Shown: positions 50,991 through 60,926 of the stretch, piece after piece | Position numbering within the stretch: the stretch's first letter is position 1 | Layout: each line of letters starts with the position of its first letter | Assembly (NCBI RefSeq): GCF_001590865.1 | Contig: NZ_BBUY01000007.1 | Coordinates: forward strand, 174,972 to 238,971 | Length of the DNA stretch: 64,000 nucleotides | Direction: 5' to 3' | DNA from: Streptomyces sp. NBRC 110611 | GTDB lineage: Bacteria; Actinomycetota; Actinomycetes; Streptomycetales; Streptomycetaceae | The notes under the pieces: model-generated | Database searches by the model: none | What the model was told of the DNA's origin: nothing | What the model saw: the letters and a program-made list of their open reading frames with translations, nothing else | Translations under genes and position numbers: made by a program

Positions 50991-52048
50991 GCGGCCGCAC
51001 CCCACGGCTCCGCCGGGTCCGCAGATTCGTCCCGAGCGCCCGTACGACGAAGGGCGCCACGCCCAAGGTGGTGGCGCTCGGCGGCGGCATGGGCCTGTCC
51101 GCCTCGCTGGCCGCGCTGCGCCGCATCACCGGCGACCTGACGGCCGTGGTCACGGTCGCCGACGACGGCGGCTCCAGCGGCCGGCTCCGGGACGAGCTGG
51201 GCGTGCTGCCGCCCGGCGACCTGCGCAAGGCGCTGGCCGCGCTGTGCGGCGACGACGACTGGGGCCAGACCTGGGCCCGGGTGATCCGGCACCGCTTCCA
51301 GAGCGAGGGCGAGCTGCACGACCACGCGGTCGGCAATCTGCTGATCGTCGCCCTGTGGGAGCAGCTCGGCGACCACGTCCAGGCGCTCGACCTGGTCGGC
51401 AAACTGCTCGGCGCGCACGGCCGGGTGCTGCCCATGTCGGCGGTGCCCCTGGAGCTCCAGGCGCAGGTCCGGGGCCATGACCCGGCGCGCCCGGATGACG
51501 TTTCCACGGTCCGTGGCCAGGCCACCGTCGCCCTCACCCCCGGTGAGGTGCAGTCCGTCCATGTCGTCCCCGAGGAGCCGCCGGCCGTCCCCGAGGCGGT
51601 CGCCGCGGTGCGGGACGCCGACTGGGTGGTGCTCGGCCCCGGTTCCTGGTTCTCCTCCGTGATCCCGCATCTGCTGGTGCCGGAGCTGCGCGAGGCGCTG
51701 GAGGAGACCAAGGCCCGGAAGGTCCTCTCGCTCAACCTCGCGCCGCAACCCGGCGAAACCGATGGCTTCTCCCCGCAGCGTCATTTGGAGGTTTTGGCCC
51801 GACACGCCCCTAAACTCGCCTTCGACGTGGTGCTGGCCGACAGGGCCGCCGTGCCCGACATCGACGGTCTGACGGTTGCCGCCAAGCAGCTCGTCGGCAG
51901 CGAGGTCGAGCTGGCGGCGGTCGCCGCACAAGGCGACGACGTCCGGCCGGGTGCCGGGGGAGCCCCTGACCGGCACGACCCGGAGCTGCTGGCAGCCGCG
52001 TACGACCGTATTTTTCGGATGCATGGAAGGATCGGCCCATGGCGATGA
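50987..52048 (+). CDS. yvcK: YvcK/CofD-like gluconeogenesis factor
   Basis: 353-aa CofD-fold protein that binds UDP-GlcNAc in Bacillus and affects cell-wall and gluconeogenic growth. Motifs: VVALGGGMGLSASLAALRR, VTVADDGGSSGRLRDELG, LPPGDLRKALAAL, and VLGPGSWFSSVIPHLLVPEL. The GTG start overlaps the rapZ stop as GTGA, and its 3' end overlaps whiA by 10 nt. The rapZ-yvcK-whiA order is conserved across Gram-positives. Confidence 0.95.
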   Translation: MSGRTPRLRRVRRFVPSARTTKGATPKVVALGGGMGLSASLAALRRITGDLTAVVTVADDGGSSGRLRDELGVLPPGDLRKALAALCGDDDWGQTWARVIRHRFQSEGELHDHAVGNLLIVALWEQLGDHVQALDLVGKLLGAHGRVLPMSAVPLELQAQVRGHDPARPDDVSTVRGQATVALTPGEVQSVHVVPEEPPAVPEAVAAVRDADWVVLGPGSWFSSVIPHLLVPELREALEETKARKVLSLNLAPQPGETDGFSPQRHLEVLARHAPKLAFDVVLADRAAVPDIDGLTVAAKQLVGSEVELAAVAAQGDDVRPGAGGAPDRHDPELLAAAYDRIFRMHGRIGPWR

Positions 52049-53028
52049 CGGCTGCGGTGAAGGATGAGATCTCCCGGCTCCCCGTCACCCGGACCTGCTG
52101 CCGGAAGTCGGAGGTCTCGTCGATCCTGCGGTTCGCGGGTGGACTGCACCTGGTCAGCGGACGCATTGTGATCGAGGCGGAGCTGGACACGGGCATCGCC
52201 GCCCGCCGGCTGCGCAAGGACATCCTGGAGATCTTCGGGCACAGCTCCGACCTGGTGGTGATGGCCCCCGGCGGGCTGCGGCGCGGCAGCCGCTACGTGG
52301 TCCGGGTGGTGGCCGGCGGCGATCAGCTGGCCCGCCAGACCGGCCTGGTGGACGGCCGTGGCCGCCCCATCCGGGGCCTGCCCCCGCAGGTCGTCTCCGG
52401 GGCGACCTGCGACGCCGAGGCGGCCTGGCGCGGCGCCTTCCTCGCCCACGGCTCCCTCACCGAGCCCGGCCGGTCCTCCTCCCTGGAGGTGACCTGCCCC
52501 GGCCCCGAGGCGGCGCTCGCCCTGGTCGGCGCCGCCCGCCGGCTCGGCATCGGCGCCAAGGCCCGCGAGGTCCGCGGTGTCGACCGGGTGGTCGTCCGGG
52601 ACGGTGACGCGATCGGCGCGCTGCTGACGCGGCTCGGCGCCCATGAGTCGGTGCTCGCCTGGGAGGAGCGGCGGATGCGCCGCGAGGTCCGGGCCACCGC
52701 CAACCGCCTCGCCAACTTCGACGACGCCAACCTCCGCCGCTCGGCGCGCGCCGCGGTCGCGGCCGGCGCCCGGGTCCAGCGCGCCCTGGAGATCCTCGGC
52801 GAGGAGGTTCCCGAGCACCTCGCGGCGGCCGGCCGGCTCCGTATGGAGCACAAGCAGGCCTCCCTGGAGGAGCTGGGCGCCCTCGCCGACCCGCCGCTGA
52901 CCAAGGACGCGGTCGCCGGCCGGATCCGCCGCCTGCTGGCGATGGCCGACAAGCGCGCCCAGGATCTCGGCATCCCAGGCACGGAGTCCAACCTCACCGA
53001 GGAACTCGCCGAGGGCATGGTCGGCTGA
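52039..53028 (+). CDS. whiA: Sporulation transcription factor WhiA
   Basis: 329-aa regulator. The N-terminal two thirds is a degenerate LAGLIDADG-homing-endonuclease fold (MAMTAAVKDEISRLPV..., GAFLAHGSLTEPGRSSSLEV), and the C-terminus carries the HTH (about 240-315: NLRRSARAAVAAGARVQRALEIL, ASLEELGALADPPLTKDAVAGRIRRLLAMA). In Streptomyces WhiA acts with WhiB to start sporulation septation. Its presence, in the conserved cluster, is a strong sign of a sporulating streptomycete. It is followed by a 175-nt gap with the gap promoter. Confidence 0.97.
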   Translation: MAMTAAVKDEISRLPVTRTCCRKSEVSSILRFAGGLHLVSGRIVIEAELDTGIAARRLRKDILEIFGHSSDLVVMAPGGLRRGSRYVVRVVAGGDQLARQTGLVDGRGRPIRGLPPQVVSGATCDAEAAWRGAFLAHGSLTEPGRSSSLEVTCPGPEAALALVGAARRLGIGAKAREVRGVDRVVVRDGDAIGALLTRLGAHESVLAWEERRMRREVRATANRLANFDDANLRRSARAAVAAGARVQRALEILGEEVPEHLAAAGRLRMEHKQASLEELGALADPPLTKDAVAGRIRRLLAMADKRAQDLGIPGTESNLTEELAEGMVG

Positions 53029-53203
53029 TACGCGCCACCGGATGGCCGGAAGCGAGCCCATTTGGGCGCGCCTCTCTACGCGTGTGCAGGCGCAATGTCA
53101 ATGTCACGTGCGTCTCCTTCAGGGGGTAGGGTCGGAGGCGGTCGGGGACATCCCATACAGCTCGCCGGTGTCGGAGCCGGCGTACCAACGAGGAGATCGG
53201 TTC

Positions 53204-54208
<1,005 letters not shown>

Positions 54209-54244
54209 TCCGGGGCTGACACCCTGGGCACCGAGATGTGAGGA

Positions 54245-54283
54245 CGGGGCCCGTACGGCGCGGGAAGCGCCGTACGGGCCCCG
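54245..54283 (+). terminator. Perfect 17-bp hairpin between gap and pgk
   Basis: 54245-54261 and 54267-54283 are perfectly complementary (core GCCCGTACGGCGC) around a 5-nt loop GGGAA. It begins 37 nt after the gap stop and ends 39 nt before pgk. It may be a partial terminator or a processing/stability element giving more gap than pgk mRNA. Confidence 0.8.
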
Positions 54284-54322
54284 TACCGCGACCGACCGAC
54301 CAATGCGACGGAGCCACTCCTC

Positions 54323-55525
54323 ATGAAGACGATCGACGACCTCCAGGTAGCGGGCAAGCGGGTCTTCGTCCGTGCCGACCTGAACGTGCCGCTGGACGGC
54401 ACCACCATCACCGACGACGGCCGGATCCGCGCCGTCGCCCCGACGATCGCCAAGCTCGCCGAGCGCGGCGCCAAGGTGATCGTCGCCTCCCACCTGGGCC
54501 GTCCCAAGGGCGCCCCGGACCCGGCCTTCTCGCTGGCCCCGGCCGCCGAGCGGCTCGGTGAACTCCTCGGCGCGGATGTGGCGTTCGCCACCGACACGGT
54601 CGGCGACGCGGCCGAGTCCGTGGTCGCGGGCCTGGCCGACGGCCAGGTGGCCGTCCTGGAGAACCTGCGCTTCAACGCCGGTGAGACCAGCAAGGACGAC
54701 GCCGAGCGGGGCGCCTTCGCCGACCGGCTCGCCGCCCTGGCCGACCTGTACGTGGGCGACGGCTTCGGCGCCGTGCACCGCAAGCACGCCTCCGTCTACG
54801 ACCTGCCCAAGCGCCTTCCGCACGCCGCCGGCGATCTGATCGCCACCGAGGTCGGCGTCCTGAAGAAGCTCACCGAGGACGTCAAGCGCCCGTACGTGGT
54901 CGTGCTCGGCGGCGCCAAGGTCTCCGACAAGCTCGCCGTGATCGACGAGCTGCTCGGCAAGGCCGACCGCCTGCTGATCGGCGGCGGCATGGCGTACACC
55001 TTCCTCAAGGCCAAGGGCTACGAGGTCGGCATCTCCCTCCTTCAGGAGGACCAGATCCCGGCGGTGACCGAGTACATGGAGCGCGCCGAGAAGAACGGCG
55101 TCGAGCTGGTGCTCCCGGTCGACATCCTCGCCTCGGCCGACTTCCCCGACCTGAAGACCAAGGCCCCCGCGGACTTCGTCACGGTCGACGCCGACCAGAT
55201 CCCCTCCGACAAGGAGGGCCTGGACATCGGCCCCAAGACCCGCGAGCTGTTCGCCTCGAAGATCGCCGACGCCGAGACCGTCTTCTGGAACGGTCCGGTG
55301 GGCGTCGCCGAGCACCCCGACTACGCGGGCGGCACCACCGCCATCGCGCGGGCGCTGCTCAACTGCGACGGCTTCACCGTCGTCGGTGGTGGCGACTCGG
55401 CCGCCGCCGTGCGCGCGCTCGGCTTCGACGAGAATGCTTTCGGCCATATTTCGACCGGCGGCGGCGCCAGCCTCGAGTACCTCGAGGGCAAGACGCTCCC
55501 CGGCCTCGCCGCTCTGGAGGACTGA
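54323..55525 (+). CDS. pgk: Phosphoglycerate kinase
   Basis: 400-aa glycolytic kinase. N-terminal RVFVRADLNVPLDGTTITDDGRI, SHLGRPKG, ENLRFNAGE, KRPYVVVLGGAKVSDKL, then nucleotide-site VFWNGPVGVAE and TVVGGGDSAAAVRALG. Length and motifs are normal. ATG 54323 lies 39 nt downstream of the hairpin. It is followed 6 nt later by tpiA. Confidence 0.97.
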   Translation: MKTIDDLQVAGKRVFVRADLNVPLDGTTITDDGRIRAVAPTIAKLAERGAKVIVASHLGRPKGAPDPAFSLAPAAERLGELLGADVAFATDTVGDAAESVVAGLADGQVAVLENLRFNAGETSKDDAERGAFADRLAALADLYVGDGFGAVHRKHASVYDLPKRLPHAAGDLIATEVGVLKKLTEDVKRPYVVVLGGAKVSDKLAVIDELLGKADRLLIGGGMAYTFLKAKGYEVGISLLQEDQIPAVTEYMERAEKNGVELVLPVDILASADFPDLKTKAPADFVTVDADQIPSDKEGLDIGPKTRELFASKIADAETVFWNGPVGVAEHPDYAGGTTAIARALLNCDGFTVVGGGDSAAAVRALGFDENAFGHISTGGGASLEYLEGKTLPGLAALED

Positions 55526-55531
55526 CACCGC

Positions 55532-56308
<777 letters not shown>

Positions 56309-56315
56309 CAGCTAT

Positions 56316-56383
56316 GACGAGGGGGAGCCCTCGTCGTACCCTGTCGGGGCCGGGATCGGTGCGGCAGCACCGCCTCCGGCCCC
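56316..56383 (+). terminator. Two hairpins between tpiA and secG
   Basis: GACGAGGG/CCCTCGTC (56316-56323 with 56328-56335, 4-nt loop) lies 7 nt after the tpiA stop. GGGGCCGG/CCGGCCCC (56346-56353 with 56376-56383) follows, with an inner CGGTGC/GCACCG helix. Together they probably end the glycolytic operon. Confidence 0.7.
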
Positions 56384-56436
56384 GCACCCGTTCCGTACGT
56401 ATGTCTGTCAGTGAGTCCTAGAGAGTTGGTCCAGCC

Positions 56437-56673
56437 GTGGTCATCGGATTCTCGATCGCCCTCATCGTCTTCAGCCTGCTGCTGATGATGCTGGTGCTCA
56501 TGCACAAGGGGAAGGGCGGCGGTCTGTCCGACATGTTCGGCGGCGGTATGCAGTCCTCGGTCGGCGGCTCCTCGGTCGCCGAGCGCAACCTGGACCGCAT
56601 CACCATCGTGGTCGGTCTGCTGTGGTTCGCCTGCATCGTCGTCCTCGGCGTCCTGATGAAGCTCGGCAACTGA
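56437..56673 (+). CDS. secG: Preprotein translocase subunit SecG
   Basis: 78-aa accessory subunit of the SecYEG channel. Two transmembrane helices (residues 2-22 and 54-75) flank the cytoplasmic loop HKGKGGGLSDMFGGGMQSS, which is the SecG signature. GTG 56437 has only a weak RBS. Confidence 0.95.
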   Translation: MVIGFSIALIVFSLLLMMLVLMHKGKGGGLSDMFGGGMQSSVGGSSVAERNLDRITIVVGLLWFACIVVLGVLMKLGN

Positions 56674-56734
56674 CACCCCGTCGTCGGCCGCGGCCTATCA
56701 TGAGGCGGCGTCCCTGGACGGGTAACTCCGGTCA

Positions 56735-56763
56735 CTGGACGCGCGTTGGGCTTTACGTAGACT
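56735..56763 (+). promoter_or_regulatory. Probable promoter of the RbpA-family gene
   Basis: CTGGAC (56735-56740), 17-nt spacer, TAGACT (56758-56763), with a start expected near 56770. A weaker GGGTAAC (56720-56726)-N18-GTTG pair resembles a sigma-R type promoter. Confidence 0.5.
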
Positions 56764-56827
56764 GTGACGTTCCGCAGCGCAGCTGATGTGAAGGCTTTGC
56801 AGCACCTTTACGCAGGGAGTTACGACC

Positions 56828-57163
56828 GTGGCAAGTGGCAACGCGATCCGAGGAAGTCGGGTCGGGGCGGGGCCGATGGGGGAGGCCGAGCGCGGCGAGT
56901 CCGCGCCGCGCATCCGCATCTCCTTCTGGTGCTCCAACGGGCACGAGACGCAGCCCAGCTTCGCCGGCGACGCGCAGGTCCCGGACACCTGGGACTGCCC
57001 GCGCTGTGGTTTCCCGGCCGGCAAGGACCGGGACAGCCCGCCGGACCCGCCGCGCACCGAGCCCTACAAGACCCACCTCGCCTACGTCCGGGAGCGCCGT
57101 AGCGACGCCGACGGCGAGGCGATCCTCGCGGAGGCGCTCGCCAAGCTCCGCGGTGAGATCTGA
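56828..57163 (+). CDS. RbpA-family RNA polymerase-binding protein (RbpB-like paralogue)
   Basis: 111-aa zinc protein of the RbpA family, which binds RNA polymerase and the principal sigma factor. N-terminal AIRGSRVG, zinc ligands CSNGH and CPRCG, C-terminal PPRTEPYKTHLAYVRERRSDADGEAILAEALAKLR. Canonical RbpA has VVTSYETDRGIDLAPRQ after RGTRL and THWDMLMERR at the sigma-contact helix; both differ here, so this is best seen as the secG-pgi paralogue, not classical RbpA. GTG 56828 is used. Annotation pipelines would call it RbpA. Confidence 0.8.
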   Translation: MASGNAIRGSRVGAGPMGEAERGESAPRIRISFWCSNGHETQPSFAGDAQVPDTWDCPRCGFPAGKDRDSPPDPPRTEPYKTHLAYVRERRSDADGEAILAEALAKLRGEI

Positions 57164-57173
57164 CGGACCCGTA

Positions 57174-57227
57174 CGCACACCGGCCCGGCCGAGGGGGAGA
57201 ACGACCCCTCGGCCGGGCCGGTGTGCG
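57174..57227 (+). terminator. Long perfect terminator after the RbpA-like gene
   Basis: 23-bp perfect stem (57174-57196 with 57205-57227) and an 8-nt loop, 10 nt after the stop codon. It separates this gene from pgi. Confidence 0.9.
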
Positions 57228-57332
57228 TCCCCCGACACCTCCGCCGGAAGCGGACGGATGCCCCATACCGCATACCGCGCGCTGATCCTTTAGGTTGGGG
57301 GTGGCGGGGCCGGTACGAGATGAAGAAGGCTG

Positions 57333-58994
57333 ATGTCCGAGATGAACGCAGAAGGCCGCAGCAGGCTCGACCAGATGCCTGAGTGGACCGCGCTGAGCAA
57401 GCACCGGGAGCAGCTGGGGGAGGTGCGGCTGCGCGAGCTGTTCGAACGGGACCCGGCGCGCGCGGAGCGGTACACGCTCCAGGTCGGCGATCTGCATCTG
57501 GACTACTCCAAGCACCTCGTCACGGACGAGACGCTGCGGCTGCTGGGCGACCTGGCCTCGGCGACCGGTGTGGCGGAGCTCCGGGACGCGATGTTCCGCG
57601 GCGACAAGATCAACAACACCGAGCGGCGCTCCGTCCTGCACACCGCGCTGCGCGCGCCCGGCTCGGCGGTCATCAAGAGTGACGGGGAGAACGTCGTCCC
57701 CGCCGTGCAGTCCGTCCTGACGAAGATGGGCACCTTCTCCGACCGGGTCCGCTCCGGCGACTGGAAGGGCCACACCGGCAGGCGCATCAGGACCGTCGTC
57801 AACATCGGCATCGGCGGCTCGGACCTGGGCCCGGCGATGGCGTACGAGGCGCTGCGCGCCTACACCCACCGGGACATGCAGTTCCGGTTCGTCTCCAATG
57901 TGGACGGTGCCGATCTGCACGAGGCGATCCGCGATCTGGACCCGGCCGAGACGCTGTTCATCATCGCCTCGAAGACCTTCACCACCATCGAGACGATCAC
58001 CAACGCCACCTCGGCGCGGGACTGGCTGCTCACCGGCCTGGGCGCCGGAGCCGAGGCCGTCGCCCAGCACTTCGTGGCGCTGTCGACGAACGCCGAGAAG
58101 GTCACCGAGTTCGGGATCAACCCGGACAACATGTTCGAGTTCTGGGACTGGGTCGGCGGACGCTACTCCTACGACTCGGCGATCGGCCTCTCGCTGATGA
58201 TCGCGATCGGCAAGGAGCGGTTCCGGGAGATGCTGGCCGGCTTCCACCTGGTCGACGAGCACTTCCGCACCGCCCCGCCGCAGGAGAACGCCCCGCTGCT
58301 GCTCGGTCTGCTCGGCATCTGGTACGGCAACTTCTGGGACGCCCAGTCGCATGCGGTGCTGCCGTACAGCCACTACCTGTCCAAGTTCACCGCGTATCTG
58401 CAGCAGCTGGACATGGAGTCCAACGGCAAGTCCGTGGACCGCGAAGGCCATCGGGTGAACTGGCAGACCGGCCCGGTCGTCTGGGGCACGCCCGGCACGA
58501 ACGGCCAGCACGCCTACTACCAGCTGCTCCATCAGGGCACGAAGATGATCCCGGCCGACCTCATCGGCTTCGCCCGTCCGGTCGACGACCTGCGGCCGGG
58601 CCTGGTCGCCCAGCACGACCTGCTGATGGCCAACCTCTTCGCCCAGGGGCAGGCGCTGGCCTTCGGCAAGACACCGGACGAGGTGCGCGCCGAGGGCGTG
58701 GCCGAGGAGCTGGTCCCCCACCGGACGTTCCACGGCAACCACCCCACCACCACCATCCTGGCCGGGGAGCTCAGCCCGTCCGTGCTCGGGCAGCTGATCG
58801 CGCTCTACGAGCACAAAGTGTTCGTCCAGGGCGCGGTGTGGAACATCGACTCCTTCGACCAGTGGGGCGTGGAGCTCGGCAAGGTCCTCGCGAAGCGGGT
58901 CGAGCCCGCGCTGACCGAGGGCGCGGAGGTGCCGGGCCTGGACGCGTCGACGGCGGGTCTGGTCGCCAAGTACCGGCAGCTGCGCGGACGTTGA
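57333..58994 (+). CDS. pgi: Glucose-6-phosphate isomerase
   Basis: 553-aa enzyme interconverting glucose-6-P and fructose-6-P. Motifs NIGIGGSDLGPAM, ASKTFTTIETITNA, NMFEFWDWVGGRYS, GTPGTNGQHAYYQLLHQG and the C-terminal YEHKVFVQGAVWNIDSFDQWGVELGK. ATG 57333 is used; an in-frame Met three codons on is possible. It sits between lower glycolysis and the pentose phosphate genes and meets pgl tail to tail. Confidence 0.97.
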   Translation: MSEMNAEGRSRLDQMPEWTALSKHREQLGEVRLRELFERDPARAERYTLQVGDLHLDYSKHLVTDETLRLLGDLASATGVAELRDAMFRGDKINNTERRSVLHTALRAPGSAVIKSDGENVVPAVQSVLTKMGTFSDRVRSGDWKGHTGRRIRTVVNIGIGGSDLGPAMAYEALRAYTHRDMQFRFVSNVDGADLHEAIRDLDPAETLFIIASKTFTTIETITNATSARDWLLTGLGAGAEAVAQHFVALSTNAEKVTEFGINPDNMFEFWDWVGGRYSYDSAIGLSLMIAIGKERFREMLAGFHLVDEHFRTAPPQENAPLLLGLLGIWYGNFWDAQSHAVLPYSHYLSKFTAYLQQLDMESNGKSVDREGHRVNWQTGPVVWGTPGTNGQHAYYQLLHQGTKMIPADLIGFARPVDDLRPGLVAQHDLLMANLFAQGQALAFGKTPDEVRAEGVAEELVPHRTFHGNHPTTTILAGELSPSVLGQLIALYEHKVFVQGAVWNIDSFDQWGVELGKVLAKRVEPALTEGAEVPGLDASTAGLVAKYRQLRGR

Positions 58995-59007
58995 TGATCG
59001 CCGGATA

Positions 59008-59045
59008 GGGAAGGGCCCCACACCCGAGGGTGTGGGGCCCTTCCC
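59008..59045. terminator. Bidirectional terminator between pgi and pgl
   Basis: 18-bp perfect stem (59008-59025 with 59028-59045, core GGGCCCCACACCC) with only a GA between the arms. It lies 14 nt after the pgi stop and 14 nt from the pgl stop, so it serves both. Confidence 0.9.
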
Positions 59046-59058
59046 TGCGCGAGGCTTC

Positions 59059-59841
59059 TCAGGCTGAAGCCGGCGGATACATATCGCGCGGCAGCTGGGA
59101 AGCCGCCGCCTCGTCCAGCAGCCACAGGGTGCGGCCGCGGCCGCGGGCACCGGCCGCCGGGGCCTGCACCTCGCCCGCGCCGGAGAGCGCGATGGCCGCG
59201 GCGTTGGCCTTGTCCTCGCCGGCCGCCAGCAGCCACACCTCCCGCGCCGCGCGGATCGCGGGCAGGGTGAGGGTGATCCGGGTCGGCGGCGGCTTCGGCG
59301 CGCCGTGCACCCCGACCACCGTCCGCTCCTGCTCACGGACGGCCGGCAGTTCGGGGAAGAGCGAGGCCACATGGGTGTCCGGCCCGACGCCCAGCAGCAG
59401 GACGTCGAAGGACGGGACCTCCGCGTGGTTCTCGGGCCCGGCCGCGGCGGCGAGTTCGAGGGCGTACGCCTCGGCCGCCGCGTCCGCGTTCTGGCCGAAC
59501 CGGCCCCCCGACGGCTCCATGGGGTGCACCCGCGCAGGGTCCACCGGCACGCTGTCCAGCAGCGCCGCGCACGCCTGGGTGTGGTTCCGCTCGGGGTTCC
59601 CCTCCGGCAGGAAGCGCTCGTCGCCCCACCACAGGTCGAGCCGGGACCAGTCCACCGCGTCCCGGGCGGGCGCCTCGGCGAGCGCCGCGAGCAGCGCGTT
59701 GCCGTTGCGCCCGCCGGTCAGGACCACGGAGGCGGAGCCGCGGGCGGTCTGCGCGTCCACGATCTTCGTGATCAGCCGGGCCGCCGCGGCCTGGGCCATC
59801 AGCTCCTTGTCGCGGTGGACGACGACCTGGGGAGCGCTCAC
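59059..59841 (-). CDS. pgl: 6-phosphogluconolactonase
   Basis: 260-aa enzyme hydrolysing 6-phosphogluconolactone in the oxidative pentose phosphate pathway. Motifs VVLTGGRNGNALLAALAE, LDLWWGDERFLPEGNPERNHTQA, FDVLLLGVGPDTHVASLFPE and the Lys/Gly-containing tail. The GTG start overlaps the opcA stop by 4 nt. Last gene of the tkt-tal-zwf-opcA-pgl run. Confidence 0.95.
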   Translation of the reverse strand: MSAPQVVVHRDKELMAQAAAARLITKIVDAQTARGSASVVLTGGRNGNALLAALAEAPARDAVDWSRLDLWWGDERFLPEGNPERNHTQACAALLDSVPVDPARVHPMEPSGGRFGQNADAAAEAYALELAAAAGPENHAEVPSFDVLLLGVGPDTHVASLFPELPAVREQERTVVGVHGAPKPPPTRITLTLPAIRAAREVWLLAAGEDKANAAAIALSGAGEVQAPAAGARGRGRTLWLLDEAAASQLPRDMYPPASA

Positions 59842-60926
59842 GTGGCGGCCGCCCTCTTGGCGGGCTTGGCGGGGGCCTGCTTCGCCTTCTTCGCCGCGGG
59901 ACCGGACGCCGCGTCGCCGGCCGGTGCGTCGCCGGACGGGGCCGGCTCCCCGGCGGGCCGCTCGGCCGTCCCCCGGCTGCCACCAGGAGCTGCCGCCGGT
60001 CCGTCACCGATCCGGTCCACGCCCAACTTCAGCGTGGCGGCGTAGATGTCGTCCGGGTCGAGCCGGCGCAGTTCCTCGGCGAGCAGGTCCGAGGTGTCCC
60101 GCCGCTTGAGCGCCACATGGCGGTCCGGCTGGTTCGGCATGGAGAGCGTGGCCACCGAGCCGTTGGGCCGGTGCAGCACGATCGAGCCGCCGGCGGACTC
60201 CATCCGGACGGAGGTCAGGCCGGGGCCGGGCGACACCTTGCGGGTCACCGGGACGTTCAGCCGGTTCGCCAGCCACATGGCGAGCAGCTCGCAGCTGGGG
60301 TTGAACTCCTCGCCCTCGACCTCGGCCGAGGTGACCGTGCACGGGGCCTGGTCGAGCGCCGCCGCCAGCATCGAACGCCAGGGCGTGATGCGGGTCCACG
60401 CCAGGTCGGTATCGCCCGGAGTGTACGTTTCTGCGCGCGCCGACAGCTCCTGGACGGGCTCCTCGGAGGCGTAGCTGTCGGTGACCCTGCGCTGCGCCAG
60501 CGCGCCGAGCGGGTCCTTGGCGGGGTCCAGCGGGGCGTTGACCGCCCACCAGACGACGACCGGCGCGTCCGGCAGCAGCAGCGGCAGCACCACGGACTGG
60601 GCGTGGTCGATCACCTCGCCGTACAGCCGCAGCACCACCGTCTCGCCGGTACCGGCGTCCGTACCGACCCGCACATCGGCGTCCAGGCGGGCCTGGGCGC
60701 GGTCGCGCGGCGACCGGCTGACCCGCTTGATGACGACGAGCGTGCGCGAGGGGTGCTCGCGGGACGCCTCGTTGGCCGCCTTCAGGGCGTCGTAGGCGTG
60801 CTCCTCGTCGGTGACGATGACGAGGGTGAGCACCATGCCGATCGCCGGAGTGCCGACGGCGCGGCGGCCCTCCACCAGCGCCTTGTTGATCTTGCTGGCC
60901 GTGGTTTCCGTCAGATCGATCTTCAT
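59838..60926 (-). CDS. opcA: Glucose-6-phosphate dehydrogenase assembly protein OpcA
   Basis: 362-aa actinobacterial/cyanobacterial factor needed for active G6PDH. The N-terminus MKIDLTETTASKINKALVEGRR and the middle LLLPDAPVVVWWAVNAP, ITPWRSMLAAALDQAP and CELLAMWLANRLNVPV are the family signatures. The C-terminal 50 residues are a Lys/Ala/Pro-rich tail. Overlaps zwf (ATGA) and pgl. Confidence 0.95.
   Translation of the reverse strand: MKIDLTETTASKINKALVEGRRAVGTPAIGMVLTLVIVTDEEHAYDALKAANEASREHPSRTLVVIKRVSRSPRDRAQARLDADVRVGTDAGTGETVVLRLYGEVIDHAQSVVLPLLLPDAPVVVWWAVNAPLDPAKDPLGALAQRRVTDSYASEEPVQELSARAETYTPGDTDLAWTRITPWRSMLAAALDQAPCTVTSAEVEGEEFNPSCELLAMWLANRLNVPVTRKVSPGPGLTSVRMESAGGSIVLHRPNGSVATLSMPNQPDRHVALKRRDTSDLLAEELRRLDPDDIYAATLKLGVDRIGDGPAAAPGGSRGTAERPAGEPAPSGDAPAGDAASGPAAKKAKQAPAKPAKRAAAT

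Noticed and set aside
56402..56425. TGTCAGTG upstream of secG as another PafBC promoter
   Set aside because: CTGTCAGTG is followed after 8 nt by AGAGTT, with no TAnnnT, and the distance to the GTG start does not match the other four sites.
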